NCBI GenBank assembly: GCA_011959205.1
Contig: BLLV01000120.1
Span: 1 to 64,000 of the forward strand
Reading direction: 5' to 3'
DNA from: Bacteroidaceae bacterium
GTDB lineage: Bacteria; Bacteroidota; Bacteroidia; Bacteroidales; Bacteroidaceae
DNA: 64,000 nt
Each line of letters opens with the position of its first letter. Position 1 is the first letter of the stretch. Both the position numbers and the translations under genes were made by a program. Positions 50,348 through 59,299 of this stretch are shown one piece after another. Below the pieces are notes generated by a model. That model was not told the DNA's origin. It ran no database searches and saw only the letters and a program-made list of their open reading frames with translations.

Positions 50348-51717
50348 AAAAACAGATCATCACTCTGACTGTCGCAGCGCTCACACTGAGTAGCTGCGGC
50401 ATATATACCCAATATAAACCTGCAACCGAAGTGCCCGATAATTTGTATGGGGAAGAGGTGGCAGTTGCTGATACCGTGGATAATATCGGCAATCTGGGCT
50501 GGCAGGAGATTTTTACAGATCCGCGGCTTCAGGAATTGATAGAGCAAGGCTTGCGGAACAATACGGATTTGCAGTCAGCACAATGGCGTGTGAAAGAGGC
50601 GGAAGCTGCTATGCTGTCAGCCAAATTGGCTTATCTGCCTTCTTTCGCTCTGTCACCTCAGGGGACAGCAAGTAGCTTTGACAAAGGAAAAGCTGCACAA
50701 ACTTATACTTTACCGGTGGCGGCAAGTTGGGAAATTGATATTTTCGGCCGCATCCGTAATGCGAAACGCCAAGCGAAAGCATTGCTGGAACAGAGCCGTG
50801 ACTATAAACAGGCTGTCCGGACACAGCTGATAGCCGGTATAGCTAATACTTACTATACCTTGCTGATGTTGGATAATCAGCTGGACATTTCTGTCCGGAC
50901 TGAAAAGTCCTGGAAAGAAACCGTAGATGCAACCCGTGCTCTGATGGAAGCCGGATTGGCAAATGAAGCTGCTGTTTCACAAATGGAAGCTACATATTAT
51001 ACTATATGTACTTCAGTGCTTGATCTGAAAGAACAAATTAACCAGGTAGAAAACAGTTTGTCGTTGTTGTTGGCTGAATCTCCTCATGCTATTGAGAGGA
51101 CGGGCACATGGGACAGTTCTTATATGCTGAAGGAGCATTTCCCGGTAGGCATCCCTGTGCAAATGCTTGCCAACCGTCCCGATGTACGCAGTGCGGAGCG
51201 TTCGTTGGAAGCAGCTTTCTATGCCACAAATCAGGCTCGTTCCGCCTTTTATCCTTCTATTGTTTTAAGTGGAAGTGCGGGATGGACTAATTCAGCAGGA
51301 AGTATGATTGTCAATCCGGGCAAGTTCATTGCAACGGCTGTAGCTTCGTTGACCCAGCCACTGTTTAATAAAGGTGCGAACATAGCACAGCTAAAGATAG
51401 CTAAGGCTCGGCAAGAAGAAGCAAAACTGGGTTTTCAACAGGCTTTGTTGAATGCCGGAAGTGAAGTGAACGAGGCTTTGGTGAAATATCAGACGGCCCG
51501 TGATAAATCAGTTTATTATGATAAACAAATAAATTCATTAAATAAAGCTTTGGAAAGCACCTCTTTGCTGATGCAGCATGGAAATACGACTTATCTGGAA
51601 GTCTTGACGGCTCAGCAGACTTTGCTGAATGCGGAGCTGGCCCAGGTTGCCAACCGCTTTGCTGAAGTGCAGGGCGTGATCAATCTCTATCAGGCATTGG
51701 GCGGAGGTTGTGACTAA
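50344..51717 (+). CDS. RND outer-membrane channel (TolC/NodT-type lipoprotein)
   Basis: The product, about 457 residues, starts at the ATG at 50344, overlapping the permease stop, with lipobox LSSC at Cys18. It has the two duplicated OEP repeats (about residues 60-245 and 265-450), with WEIDIFGRIRNAKRQA and the second-half RPDVRSAERSLEAAF, typical of the OprM/NodT class. It forms the trimeric exit duct in the outer membrane and completes the three-part efflux system. An upstream in-frame start at 50266 would lie entirely within the permease gene. Confidence 0.93.
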   Translation: MKKQIITLTVAALTLSSCGIYTQYKPATEVPDNLYGEEVAVADTVDNIGNLGWQEIFTDPRLQELIEQGLRNNTDLQSAQWRVKEAEAAMLSAKLAYLPSFALSPQGTASSFDKGKAAQTYTLPVAASWEIDIFGRIRNAKRQAKALLEQSRDYKQAVRTQLIAGIANTYYTLLMLDNQLDISVRTEKSWKETVDATRALMEAGLANEAAVSQMEATYYTICTSVLDLKEQINQVENSLSLLLAESPHAIERTGTWDSSYMLKEHFPVGIPVQMLANRPDVRSAERSLEAAFYATNQARSAFYPSIVLSGSAGWTNSAGSMIVNPGKFIATAVASLTQPLFNKGANIAQLKIAKARQEEAKLGFQQALLNAGSEVNEALVKYQTARDKSVYYDKQINSLNKALESTSLLMQHGNTTYLEVLTAQQTLLNAELAQVANRFAEVQGVINLYQALGGGCD

Positions 51718-51754
51718 TTTAGCATACTGTTATCTTCAACGTGTTGAAGGAAGA

Positions 51755-51790
51755 GAAAGCCGCTCTCCGTGAGGAAAGCGGCTTTCCTTT
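51755..51790. terminator. Terminator of the efflux operon
   Basis: GAAAGCCGCT (51755-51764) pairs with AGCGGCTTTC (51777-51786), followed by a short T-run. It lies between two convergent stops. Confidence 0.8.
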
Positions 51791-51799
51791 ATGGGTATA

Positions 51800-53032
51800 T
51801 CAGGGTTCCACTATGGCACAAACCGGATTGGAGTCTTCATTGATTTCTTGTAAGAAGCTTAGCTTCCCTTCTTGTACAACTCCCGGATTTTTATCCATCC
51901 ATTCATCTATCTTCTCGATTTCCAATAAAGTGGCATACTCTCCCTCTTCTGTACAAGTGATGGGATAGAAAGGCATGAAATGCGTCAGGTCATCTGTCAG
52001 CCCCACATTGGCATCATTCATATAAGTAATATGTTTTTCTTTGTCGTAAATACCGTAAAACGGTTTTTTCTTATCATATAATCCTTGTAGAGATATAAAG
52101 AAGAGATGTTTGGGAGTTTCCAGAATACTGGTTATAACGATGTAGTTGTCTGTGTCTTCTTTTTGTCCCATTTTTTCAGCCGGGAAATGCCATTGTCCGG
52201 TATGGAAAGTGGTGTGGACAGTAGCTTCGTGTCCTTTGATGTCATAGATCGTGTCATTGAACGCTTTTCTGAAACGTATGCTGCCGTTGCTTTGCCAAAG
52301 TGAAGGCTGGTCTATGGGAAGGGCGGTCCTTGTTCCATTCTGGTAATTTATATAGATTAATCCTCCTATACCGGTGTTGCCGGGTAGTTGCTTGAATACG
52401 TTGATGCTGGATATCTGGTCCATGCCCATGGGGTTTCCCGGATTGGCAAATTCCGGCAAGGAGTCTTTTATTTCTCCCTGCTCGTTGAAGTAAAGTAACG
52501 CACTTGCTTGCGGTTGTCCTATTCCCTCTCCGTAATGGGCAAGGACCAGGGAGTCGGCGAAAGTGAAGTAAAGAGTCGAGGAGATATTTTGTGGCAGGCT
52601 TGCTTGTCCTAGATAGTTGCCTTTTGCATCATATTTTACCAACTTGTCGGGCTGGCGGTAAAAGTAGAGGTGGTTGGTCTGGGGGTGAATAAAGCAACTG
52701 GCATCGCTGTATCCTTGTGGATCTTCCCCTTTGTGTCCGATGTTGCCAAGATATTTCCCGGTTTGCTTGTCGAATGACAGGCATCGTCCGTTGGTGGAGA
52801 CAAAGATACGGTCTTTAGACAGTTTGATGGAATAGGAGTTGCCAATCAGGGATGAGTCTGTTGTTTCCAAAGGGATATAACGGATTTGTTTTCCCAATTG
52901 GGAGGTCTTTAATTCTGTGAGGTGTTCCAGACTTGCGGCAATGTCAATAGCATTTGGATCATTCGCCTTGTTTTGGGGGGCACAGGAGCCTAATAATAGG
53001 AGCAGGCCTCCTAGCATGATTTGTTTCTTCAT
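51800..53032 (-). CDS. 6-bladed beta-propeller lipoprotein
   Basis: The 410-residue protein has a lipobox ending LLGSC at Cys17, followed by a long beta-rich region with propeller-like repeats (RIFVSTNGRCLSFDKQTGKYLGNIG, core FDKQTGKYLGNIG; LVKYDAKGNYLGQ). Such 6-bladed lipoproteins are abundant in Bacteroides and are probably surface or periplasmic binding proteins, but the ligands are unknown. TTTCTTTG on the minus strand at 53050-53057 is one mismatch from the -7 consensus and may be its promoter. Confidence 0.8.
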   Translation of the reverse strand: MKKQIMLGGLLLLLGSCAPQNKANDPNAIDIAASLEHLTELKTSQLGKQIRYIPLETTDSSLIGNSYSIKLSKDRIFVSTNGRCLSFDKQTGKYLGNIGHKGEDPQGYSDASCFIHPQTNHLYFYRQPDKLVKYDAKGNYLGQASLPQNISSTLYFTFADSLVLAHYGEGIGQPQASALLYFNEQGEIKDSLPEFANPGNPMGMDQISSINVFKQLPGNTGIGGLIYINYQNGTRTALPIDQPSLWQSNGSIRFRKAFNDTIYDIKGHEATVHTTFHTGQWHFPAEKMGQKEDTDNYIVITSILETPKHLFFISLQGLYDKKKPFYGIYDKEKHITYMNDANVGLTDDLTHFMPFYPITCTEEGEYATLLEIEKIDEWMDKNPGVVQEGKLSFLQEINEDSNPVCAIVEP

Positions 53033-53113
53033 AGTAGTATTGTTTTATGCAAAGAAAAGAAGTTGTTTGTATGAGCAACCTCTTTTCTTTGTGTTTGAAT
53101 AACATTGTGTCTG

Positions 53114-53665
53114 TTATCTTGCTGCAAAGAACAAGGAACTTCCTGTAGCCATTCTTGCGGTGGCAATGCCTTGTACATCAGGGGTAACTGTCATGGAGGT
53201 GCCGTTTTGCAGGCGCATGGTAGCAGTTCCGTCTTCGTTCATTTTTACCAGTTCGAAGCTCTGTCCGCCGGCAACGGCGTTCCATGTATTGTTTTCTTTG
53301 TTGTAGACCAAGTCTACAGATTTGTCTTCTCCTTTTTTGGTAATGGTATAACCGTTCTCGTTGGTTTTAACCAAATATTCGCCATTTTCTCCTTGCACTG
53401 TTTTTACTTCACCGATAGAAGCTATAGGGTTGGAGCCGCTCCAGAATTCGATGGAGTTTAAAACCAATACATCTGCCAGATAAGCGATTTCATAAACAGG
53501 AACAATATGGAAAGCGAGAAAGATAAGTTCGTTGACAAACTTGTTGCTTACCCCTTGGTTCCAGTCTTTCAAGCTATTCCATAATCCGAAAGAACCGATG
53601 CATGATGAAAATAAGACGCTGCCACTCAACATGGCGCAAACAAGAAATGTTTTGCTTTTTTTCAT
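53114..53665 (-). CDS. DUF3332 family lipoprotein
   Basis: The product, about 183 residues, starts MKKSKTFLVCAML with a lipobox ending FSSC at Cys22. It matches the DUF3332 pattern: GSFGLWNSLKDWNQGVSNKFVNELIFLAF (core LKDWNQGVSNKF) followed by hydrophobic VPVYEIAYLADVLVLNSIEFW (core YLADVLVLNSIEFW), then beta-rich repeats. Function unknown; it is envelope-located. The frame can be read from a TTG at 53671, but the ATG at 53665 is preferred. Confidence 0.8.
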   Translation of the reverse strand: MKKSKTFLVCAMLSGSVLFSSCIGSFGLWNSLKDWNQGVSNKFVNELIFLAFHIVPVYEIAYLADVLVLNSIEFWSGSNPIASIGEVKTVQGENGEYLVKTNENGYTITKKGEDKSVDLVYNKENNTWNAVAGGQSFELVKMNEDGTATMRLQNGTSMTVTPDVQGIATARMATGSSLFFAAR

Positions 53666-53700
53666 GATCAATAAAGTTAAGTTTATAAAAAGTAATTTTA

Positions 53701-53745
53701 TGACGATTTCCTATAATAAAACGATTTAATCGTCATGCAAAGATA
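53701..53745 (-). promoter_or_regulatory. Promoter and leader hairpin of the DUF3332 gene
   Basis: CAAAGATA (53738-53745) is TATCTTTG on the minus strand. Immediately downstream, TGACGATT (53701-53708) and AATCGTCA (53728-53735) form an 8-bp inverted repeat, with a nested ACGATTTAATCGT (53721-53733), so the mRNA would begin with a hairpin or an operator overlaps the start site. Confidence 0.6.
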
Positions 53746-53786
53746 GAACTTTTTTATGGAAAGAGGCTTCTCTGCCTAAAAAACTG

Positions 53787-53794
53787 TATCTTTG
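53787..53794 (+). promoter_or_regulatory. -7 promoter element of the MFS transporter gene
   Basis: TATCTTTG, 45 bases before the ATG at 53840. Confidence 0.7.
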
Positions 53795-53839
53795 TCCACT
53801 GAACATGAAAAACTATTAATCAAAATTCTCATAAAAAAA

Positions 53840-55228
53840 ATGAAAGAACAAATTCAAAAAAAACTCAATGACTCCAAAGTTCTTCGGTGGAGTGTATTGG
53901 CGCTGGTGGCTTTCACCATGCTATGCGGTTATTTCTTGACCGATGTAATGTCCCCTTTAAAACCGATGCTTGAAAAGGAGTTGTTGTGGGATAGCCTGGA
54001 TTATGGTATTTTTACCAGCGCATACGGTTGGTTCAATGTCTTTGCCTTTATGCTTATTATCGGTGGTATCATTTTGGATAAGATGGGAGTGCGTTTCACC
54101 GGAATGGGAGCCTGTCTTTTGATGGTGTTGGGCTGTGGATTAAAATATTATGCTATTTCTACTACGTTTGCCGAGGGAAGCACTTTGCTTGGAATGAAAA
54201 CCCAGGTAGGAATGGCTGCGTTGGGATATGCTATATTTGGTGTCGGTGTAGAGATTGCAGGCATCACGGTCTCAAAAATTATTGTGAAGTGGTTCAAAGG
54301 AAAAGAAATGGCTTTGGCCATGGGCATGGAGATGGCGACAGCCCGTTTAGGTACGATGCTGGCTCTGGCTGTTACGGTTCCTATCGCTACTTTCTTTGGA
54401 ATTACTGATAGTGAGGGAATGTTTCATCCTGATATCCCTGCTCCATTGTTGTTGTGTCTTATCATGCTTTGTATCGGCACGGTGGCGTTCTTTATTTATA
54501 CTTTCTACGACAAGAAGCTGGATGCTTCTTTGGAAGAGGGAGGAACTGAACCTGAAGAGCCTTTCCGTATGAAAGATATTTGGTTGATTGTTACCAATAA
54601 AGGATTTTGGCTGATTGCGTTGCTGTGTGTGTTGTTTTATTCTGCCGTATTCCCTTTCTTGAAATATGCTACAGACCTGATGGTGCAGAAATATAATGTA
54701 GATCCGGAATTGGCAGGCACTATTCCTAGTCTGTTGCCGTTGGGAACCTTGTTCCTTACTCCGTTCTTCGGTAATGTATATGACCGTATAGGCAAGGGAG
54801 CTACATTGATGATCATCGGTTCCGTGCTGTTGATTTTTGTTCATACCATGTTTGCGTTACCTATCTTGAATGTATGGTGGTTTGCTACGATCATTATGAT
54901 TGTATTGGGTATTGGCTTTTCTTTGGTACCATCGGCCATGTGGCCTTCTGTTCCTAAGATTATTCCGGAAAAGCAGTTGGGTACAGCTTACGCATTGATC
55001 TTCTGGGTGCAAAACTGGGGATTGATGGGTGTGCCTGCTTTGATTGGTTTTGTCTTGAATGAGTATTGCAAAGGACCGGTGGTAGATGGGATGCAGACGT
55101 ATGATTATACACTTCCCATGTGGATCTTTGCAGGCTTTGGTGTGGCTGCATTGTTTTTTGCTTTGTGGTTGAAAGGTGAGAATAAGAAAAAGGGGTATGG
55201 ATTGGAAGAACCAAATATCAAAAAATAA
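53840..55228 (+). CDS. MFS transporter, substrate unknown
   Basis: The product, about 462 residues, has roughly 12 hydrophobic segments and MFS loop motifs (GGIILDKMGVRFTG after TM2; GNVYDRIGKGATLM after TM8). It resembles the oxalate/nitrate-type and other anion or sugar-phosphate carriers of Bacteroidetes only at family level, so I do not name a substrate. The start is set at 53840 (MKEQIQKKLND); an earlier start at 53792 lies in the -7 element. It is a single-gene unit with a very strong terminator. Confidence 0.85.
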   Translation: MKEQIQKKLNDSKVLRWSVLALVAFTMLCGYFLTDVMSPLKPMLEKELLWDSLDYGIFTSAYGWFNVFAFMLIIGGIILDKMGVRFTGMGACLLMVLGCGLKYYAISTTFAEGSTLLGMKTQVGMAALGYAIFGVGVEIAGITVSKIIVKWFKGKEMALAMGMEMATARLGTMLALAVTVPIATFFGITDSEGMFHPDIPAPLLLCLIMLCIGTVAFFIYTFYDKKLDASLEEGGTEPEEPFRMKDIWLIVTNKGFWLIALLCVLFYSAVFPFLKYATDLMVQKYNVDPELAGTIPSLLPLGTLFLTPFFGNVYDRIGKGATLMIIGSVLLIFVHTMFALPILNVWWFATIIMIVLGIGFSLVPSAMWPSVPKIIPEKQLGTAYALIFWVQNWGLMGVPALIGFVLNEYCKGPVVDGMQTYDYTLPMWIFAGFGVAALFFALWLKGENKKKGYGLEEPNIKK

Positions 55229-55245
55229 TTGGTTGCCTTTTAGTG

Positions 55246-55282
55246 AAAATGAGATTGTCCTGTTTCAGGACAATCTCATTTT
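55246..55282. terminator. Strong bidirectional terminator after the MFS gene
   Basis: A perfect 17-bp stem (55246-55262 with 55266-55282, arm starting AAAATGAGATTGTCC) has a 3-base loop and A/T flanks, between two convergent stops. Confidence 0.93.
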
Positions 55283-55306
55283 GTTATGTAAGGGTGAGGT
55301 GGAGTT

Positions 55307-56356
55307 TTAGTCTTTGTCAATCTTCACAATCCCTCCGGTATTAGGATTAAAGATAACTCGTGTGTTTACTTTTTTATTAAAAAGGTTATCTACCAAACAT
55401 TCTGTTGTCCCAAATTGTGTCACAGGCAGTTCTCCTTCAAAATAGCGTTTGCTTGGAGTGAATACGGTAACCTGGGCTTTCCCCGGAATATTGTAGATGA
55501 TCCCCTCTACTTTCTTTTTTTCTTTAGCTTTCGGATCAGCCGGTGGCAGTGCCTCTTGATTCACAATAGAGATATAATAAGGTTCACCTGCTAAATTATC
55601 AGCATCCAGCATCCCTAGTTTATTCGAGAAACGGAAAACTACTTTTTCTTCCATGCCGGCTTCCGGTTTCACGCGGATGGTAAACGTCTTTTCTGTGCGT
55701 TCTGTTGCTCCGGCAAACATTTGCATCATGGCTTGTTCCTGTTCGTCCAGATTGTCCAGCATGAGTTTTAAAGCAGCTCCGTCTTTGGGCATATAATCTG
55801 CTTGTCCGCGGGTCAGGCTGTTTTTACTTTCTCGTATATTGTAGATTTCTTTTGCCACCAATTCGGCCATTTTAGCGGTAGAACCGGCTATCAGAATCTC
55901 TTCGGTCATAAAACTGCGCGGGTCAATACGTTTTTTGGCCGTATCGGTAACCTTTGCCACAGGTGTTTTCTCTATAGGAGAAGTGGTATTGATGGCCTTT
56001 ATGATTCCTTCAGGAGTCAATTCTACTTGCGAGGCGGCACTTTTGTCTTTCAGTTTTACAGCGTATGCATTGTCCGGATCAGGAATGCCTATGGAATTAA
56101 CCTTGATACTGTTTATTTCCCAATATTCTTCCGGTTGGGATGAAATGCTGGTCAGGCGCAGGTAGCGGTCTGCGTATTGGCAGAATTCTCCGGGAGTGTA
56201 GGCAATCTTGGTTGCAGTGACTTGCAATTCTATTTCGGTCTTAGGCAAGTAATAAACGACTCCTTCCCCCATAGCTCCGGGAGTATATGTACTGACATCT
56301 TGTGCGGTGCCGCTCAATGAAATCAGTAGTCCTGCTGCGATTAATCCTTTTTTCAT
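55307..56356 (-). CDS. DUF4831 family protein
   Basis: The product, about 349 residues, has a signal peptide (MKKGLIAAGLLISLSGTAQ) and the DUF4831 features VVYYLPKTEIELQVTATK (core YYLPKTEIELQV) and the C-terminal LFNKKVNTRVIFNPNTGGI (core TRVIFNPNTGGI). It is exported. No function known. Starts upstream of 56356 are excluded because the -7 element at 56384-56391 places the mRNA start near 56377. It lies downstream of nnrDE on the same strand but with its own promoter. Confidence 0.8.
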   Translation of the reverse strand: MKKGLIAAGLLISLSGTAQDVSTYTPGAMGEGVVYYLPKTEIELQVTATKIAYTPGEFCQYADRYLRLTSISSQPEEYWEINSIKVNSIGIPDPDNAYAVKLKDKSAASQVELTPEGIIKAINTTSPIEKTPVAKVTDTAKKRIDPRSFMTEEILIAGSTAKMAELVAKEIYNIRESKNSLTRGQADYMPKDGAALKLMLDNLDEQEQAMMQMFAGATERTEKTFTIRVKPEAGMEEKVVFRFSNKLGMLDADNLAGEPYYISIVNQEALPPADPKAKEKKKVEGIIYNIPGKAQVTVFTPSKRYFEGELPVTQFGTTECLVDNLFNKKVNTRVIFNPNTGGIVKIDKD

Positions 56357-56383
56357 ATTTCTATATTCTATCATATATGTAAG

Positions 56384-56391
56384 CAAATATA
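56384..56391 (-). promoter_or_regulatory. -7 element of the DUF4831 gene
   Basis: CAAATATA reads TATATTTG on the minus strand. It overlaps the end of the gap after nnrDE, whose stop is at 56393. Confidence 0.6.
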
Positions 56392-56392
56392 G

Positions 56393-57928
56393 CTATTCTT
56401 TTGCAAATCTGCTTTTTGTTCCTGTTAATTTCTTCCATGCGGCGGGTAATGAATCAATAATATCACTTGAGGTAAGTCCTGTTTCTCCTTTCTCCTCTGC
56501 CGCAATATCTCCTGCCAGACCATGTACATAGACCCCCAAACGGCATGCGTCTTCTTGGGTATATCCCTGTGCCAATAAAGCGGTCAGAATACCGGTTAGC
56601 ACATCACCGCTTCCGGCAGTTGCCATTCCCGGATTTCCGGTAGGATTGAAATAACAATTTCCTTCGGGAGTGACAACTGCACTCCATGCACCCTTTATAA
56701 TGATATAACTTTGCAGATAGGTGGCCAGTTCTTTAGTTTTCGTCAGCCGTTCGTAAGTATCCATACATTTACCTATCAGTCCTTCCAACTCTTTTAGATG
56801 AGGGGTGAGGATACAACGCTTCGGTATCCGGCTGAGCCAGTTGCGGTGGGTGCTGAGAATGTTGATGGCATCCGCATCCAGTATTAGAGGTACCGGACAA
56901 CCTTGTATTTGTTCCATCATGGCCAATGCCGTATCTTCTTCTTGTCCTAATCCAGGGCCGATGGCAATGGCCTGGTAATGGTCAGTGTCTACGGGTTCGG
57001 CAAAGTAATGGTCGTGTATATCAGTCTGTACAATGGCTTCGGGAACAGTTGTTTGAAGTAAATCATGGTTGTGAATAGGTGCATGGACAGTCAGTAATCC
57101 TACTCCTGAACGCAGGCAGGCACGGGCAGAAAGGATGGAGGCTCCTGCCATGCCGTAGGAACCGGCAATGAGCAATGCATGGCCGAATGTTCCCTTGTGG
57201 GCAAACCGTTTCCGTGGTTTGATAAGGCTGCGCATTTCTTCTTCCTCTGTGATATGGTAGGGGCTTTGTGCCATATCAATAAAGTCTTTTCTCAGCCGGA
57301 TGTCCAGTAGCTGCCAGTCTCCCACAATGTCTTCGTTTTCGGGAAAGAGGAAAGATAGCTTGGGCAACTGGATGCTGAGGGTGACATCCGCACGTATCAT
57401 ATTTTGACGGATGTTATAAGTGTTGTCCTCGCACATTAATCCTGAAGGTACATCAATGGCTACTACCTGTGCCTTGGAGGCATTGATATATTTCACTACA
57501 GCGGCGAATCCGCCGTTTAGCGGCTTATTGAGTCCGGAACCGAATAAGCCATCTATTACCAGATGTTTTTCTGTCAGGACAGGAGGGTCAAACTGTGTGC
57601 TTACTTCAGTAAAATAGACTGGGCCGCATTCGTTTAACCGTTCAAGATTGGTCTGACATTCTTCCGATAGTTTTCCTTGGGTATTAAACAGAAAAACTTC
57701 TACGTGATAGTTGCGGCTAGACAATATACGGGCTACGGCAAGCGCATCGCCTCCATTATTTCCCGGCCCGGCGAATACTACAATATGGAAAGAAGTATTC
57801 CATCGGTGGGTAATGACACGAGATAATGCTTCCGCCGCCCGTTCCATCAAATCAATGGAGGAAATGGGCTCTTTGGTTATTGTGTACTTGTCCAGTTCTT
57901 TTAGTTGGGTGCTCGAAATAATTTTCAT
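56393..57928 (-). CDS. nnr: Bifunctional NAD(P)H-hydrate epimerase / ADP-dependent dehydratase
   Basis: The product, about 511 residues, fuses a YjeF-N epimerase domain (about residues 1-215; VFAGPGNNGGDALAVARIL, core GPGNNGGDALAVAR) with a ribokinase-like dehydratase domain (about 225-505; GPGLGQ and NPTGNPGMATAGSGDVLTGIL, core GMATAGSGDVL). It repairs hydrated NADH and NADPH. The ATG at 57928 (MKIISSTQLKELD) is chosen since the promoter -7 at 57953-57960 excludes the earlier one. Confidence 0.94.
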   Translation of the reverse strand: MKIISSTQLKELDKYTITKEPISSIDLMERAAEALSRVITHRWNTSFHIVVFAGPGNNGGDALAVARILSSRNYHVEVFLFNTQGKLSEECQTNLERLNECGPVYFTEVSTQFDPPVLTEKHLVIDGLFGSGLNKPLNGGFAAVVKYINASKAQVVAIDVPSGLMCEDNTYNIRQNMIRADVTLSIQLPKLSFLFPENEDIVGDWQLLDIRLRKDFIDMAQSPYHITEEEEMRSLIKPRKRFAHKGTFGHALLIAGSYGMAGASILSARACLRSGVGLLTVHAPIHNHDLLQTTVPEAIVQTDIHDHYFAEPVDTDHYQAIAIGPGLGQEEDTALAMMEQIQGCPVPLILDADAINILSTHRNWLSRIPKRCILTPHLKELEGLIGKCMDTYERLTKTKELATYLQSYIIIKGAWSAVVTPEGNCYFNPTGNPGMATAGSGDVLTGILTALLAQGYTQEDACRLGVYVHGLAGDIAAEEKGETGLTSSDIIDSLPAAWKKLTGTKSRFAKE

Positions 57929-57952
57929 GACAATCTCTTTTGTTTGCGTTTG

Positions 57953-58023
57953 CAAAGATAACACTATTTACAAAAAGAGGTTATGTGAATACTTCGATAC
58001 TTGGAATAAAAATGTTATTTTTG
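57953..58023. promoter_or_regulatory. Divergent -7 elements for nnr (-) and hpt (+)
   Basis: CAAAGATA (57953-57960) is TATCTTTG on the minus strand. TATTTTTG (58016-58023) lies 25 bases before the hpt ATG on the plus strand. Confidence 0.7.
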
Positions 58024-58047
58024 CAGCAATTTAATAAAATAGAGGTT

Positions 58048-58584
58048 ATGAATACCATTCAAATCAAAGATAAACGTTTCACTCCTTTTATTCCTGAAGA
58101 ACGGATCTTAAAAGAAGTGGCACGGGTAGCGAGTGAGATTAATCGGGATTTAGAAGGAACGAATCCTTTGTTTTTAAGTGTGTTGAACGGTGCATTCATG
58201 TTTGCAGCCGATTTGATGCGTAACCTTATCATCCCTAGTGAAATTTCTTTTGTGAAACTGGCTTCGTACGCTGGGACTTCTTCTACCGGAAAAGTAAAAG
58301 AATTAGTAGGTTTGAATGATGATATTGAGGGCCGTACAGTGGTGATTGTGGAGGATATAGTGGATACCGGGGTGACAACGAAACACTTGTTGGAAACATT
58401 GCAAGCTAGGAAACCGAAAGAAATCCGTATTGCTACCTTATTGCTGAAACCTGATAAATTGAAGGTGGAGTTGGATATACATTATGTGGCCATGCGTATT
58501 CCCAATGATTTTATTGTGGGATATGGCCTGGATTATGACGGTTTGGGACGTAACTATCGGGACATTTACACCGTAATGGAATGA
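58048..58584 (+). CDS. hpt: Hypoxanthine phosphoribosyltransferase
   Basis: The product, about 178 residues, has the PRPP-binding motif VVIVEDIVDTGVTT (about residues 98-111) and VLNGAFMFAADLMR. It salvages hypoxanthine and guanine. The ATG at 58048 gives MNTIQIKDKRF; the frame extends upstream to 57940 but through the promoter. It is first in a run with adk and obgE, an order conserved in Bacteroidales. Confidence 0.92.
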   Translation: MNTIQIKDKRFTPFIPEERILKEVARVASEINRDLEGTNPLFLSVLNGAFMFAADLMRNLIIPSEISFVKLASYAGTSSTGKVKELVGLNDDIEGRTVVIVEDIVDTGVTTKHLLETLQARKPKEIRIATLLLKPDKLKVELDIHYVAMRIPNDFIVGYGLDYDGLGRNYRDIYTVME

Positions 58585-58624
58585 AATTTGTACAACTAAA
58601 TATAAAAATGAAAGGTAAAACAAG

Positions 58625-59194
58625 ATGTTGAACATTGTAATTTTTGGAGCTCCGGGTTCGGGTAAGGGAACTCAGAGTGAACGTATAGTAGAAAAATTCG
58701 GTATTAACCACATTTCAACAGGGGATGTGCTTCGTGCTGAAATTAAGAATGGCACAGAATTAGGCAAGACAGCCAAAGGATATATTGATCAGGGCCAGTT
58801 GCTTCCTGATGAATTGATTATTGATATTCTGGCAAGCACGCTGGATAGCTTCAAGGAAAGCAAAGGGGTTATTTTTGATGGATTCCCCAGAACCATCGCT
58901 CAGGCAGAGGCGTTGAAAAAAATGTTGGCTGAACGTGGACAGGAAGTATCTGTTATGTTGGATCTGGACGTACCCGAAGAAGAACTGATGACTCGACTGA
59001 TTAAGCGTGGACAGGAATCGGGACGTGCTGATGATAACGAAGAAACAATAAAGAAACGCTTGGTTGTTTATCATTCGCAGACGGCTCCGCTGATTGACTG
59101 GTACAAGAACGAAGGTAAATATCAGCACATTCACGGTTTGGGTACGATGGATGCTATTTTTGCCGACATTGTTGCAGTTGTTGAAAAATTATAA
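58625..59194 (+). CDS. adk: Adenylate kinase
   Basis: The 189-residue protein has the P-loop FGAPGSGKGTQSERI, HISTGDVLRAEI, FDGFPRTIAQAEAL and the short LID region with RLIKRGQESGRADDNEET (core GQESGRADDN). It is the short-LID form without the zinc-binding cysteines. It interconverts AMP, ADP and ATP. It lies 40 bases after hpt; a repeat-containing gap follows before obgE. Confidence 0.96.
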   Translation: MLNIVIFGAPGSGKGTQSERIVEKFGINHISTGDVLRAEIKNGTELGKTAKGYIDQGQLLPDELIIDILASTLDSFKESKGVIFDGFPRTIAQAEALKKMLAERGQEVSVMLDLDVPEEELMTRLIKRGQESGRADDNEETIKKRLVVYHSQTAPLIDWYKNEGKYQHIHGLGTMDAIFADIVAVVEKL

Positions 59195-59203
59195 TAATGT
59201 ACT

Positions 59204-59268
59204 AATGTGCTGATGTAGTAGTGTGCCAATTACCATGCGGTACATGCGCGCAGCTTCATTAGCACATT
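59204..59268. repeat. AT-rich inverted repeat between adk and obgE
   Basis: AATGTGCTGATG (59204-59215) is inverted at 59257-59268 as CATTAGCACATT with one mismatch. The flanks hold degenerate versions (GTGCCAATTA, TTGGCAAATTG). Like the rpsB-tsf element it looks like an expanding intergenic repeat and has no T-run. Confidence 0.7.
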
Positions 59269-59299
59269 GGCAAATTGAAAAATTAGCAAATTATTAATT

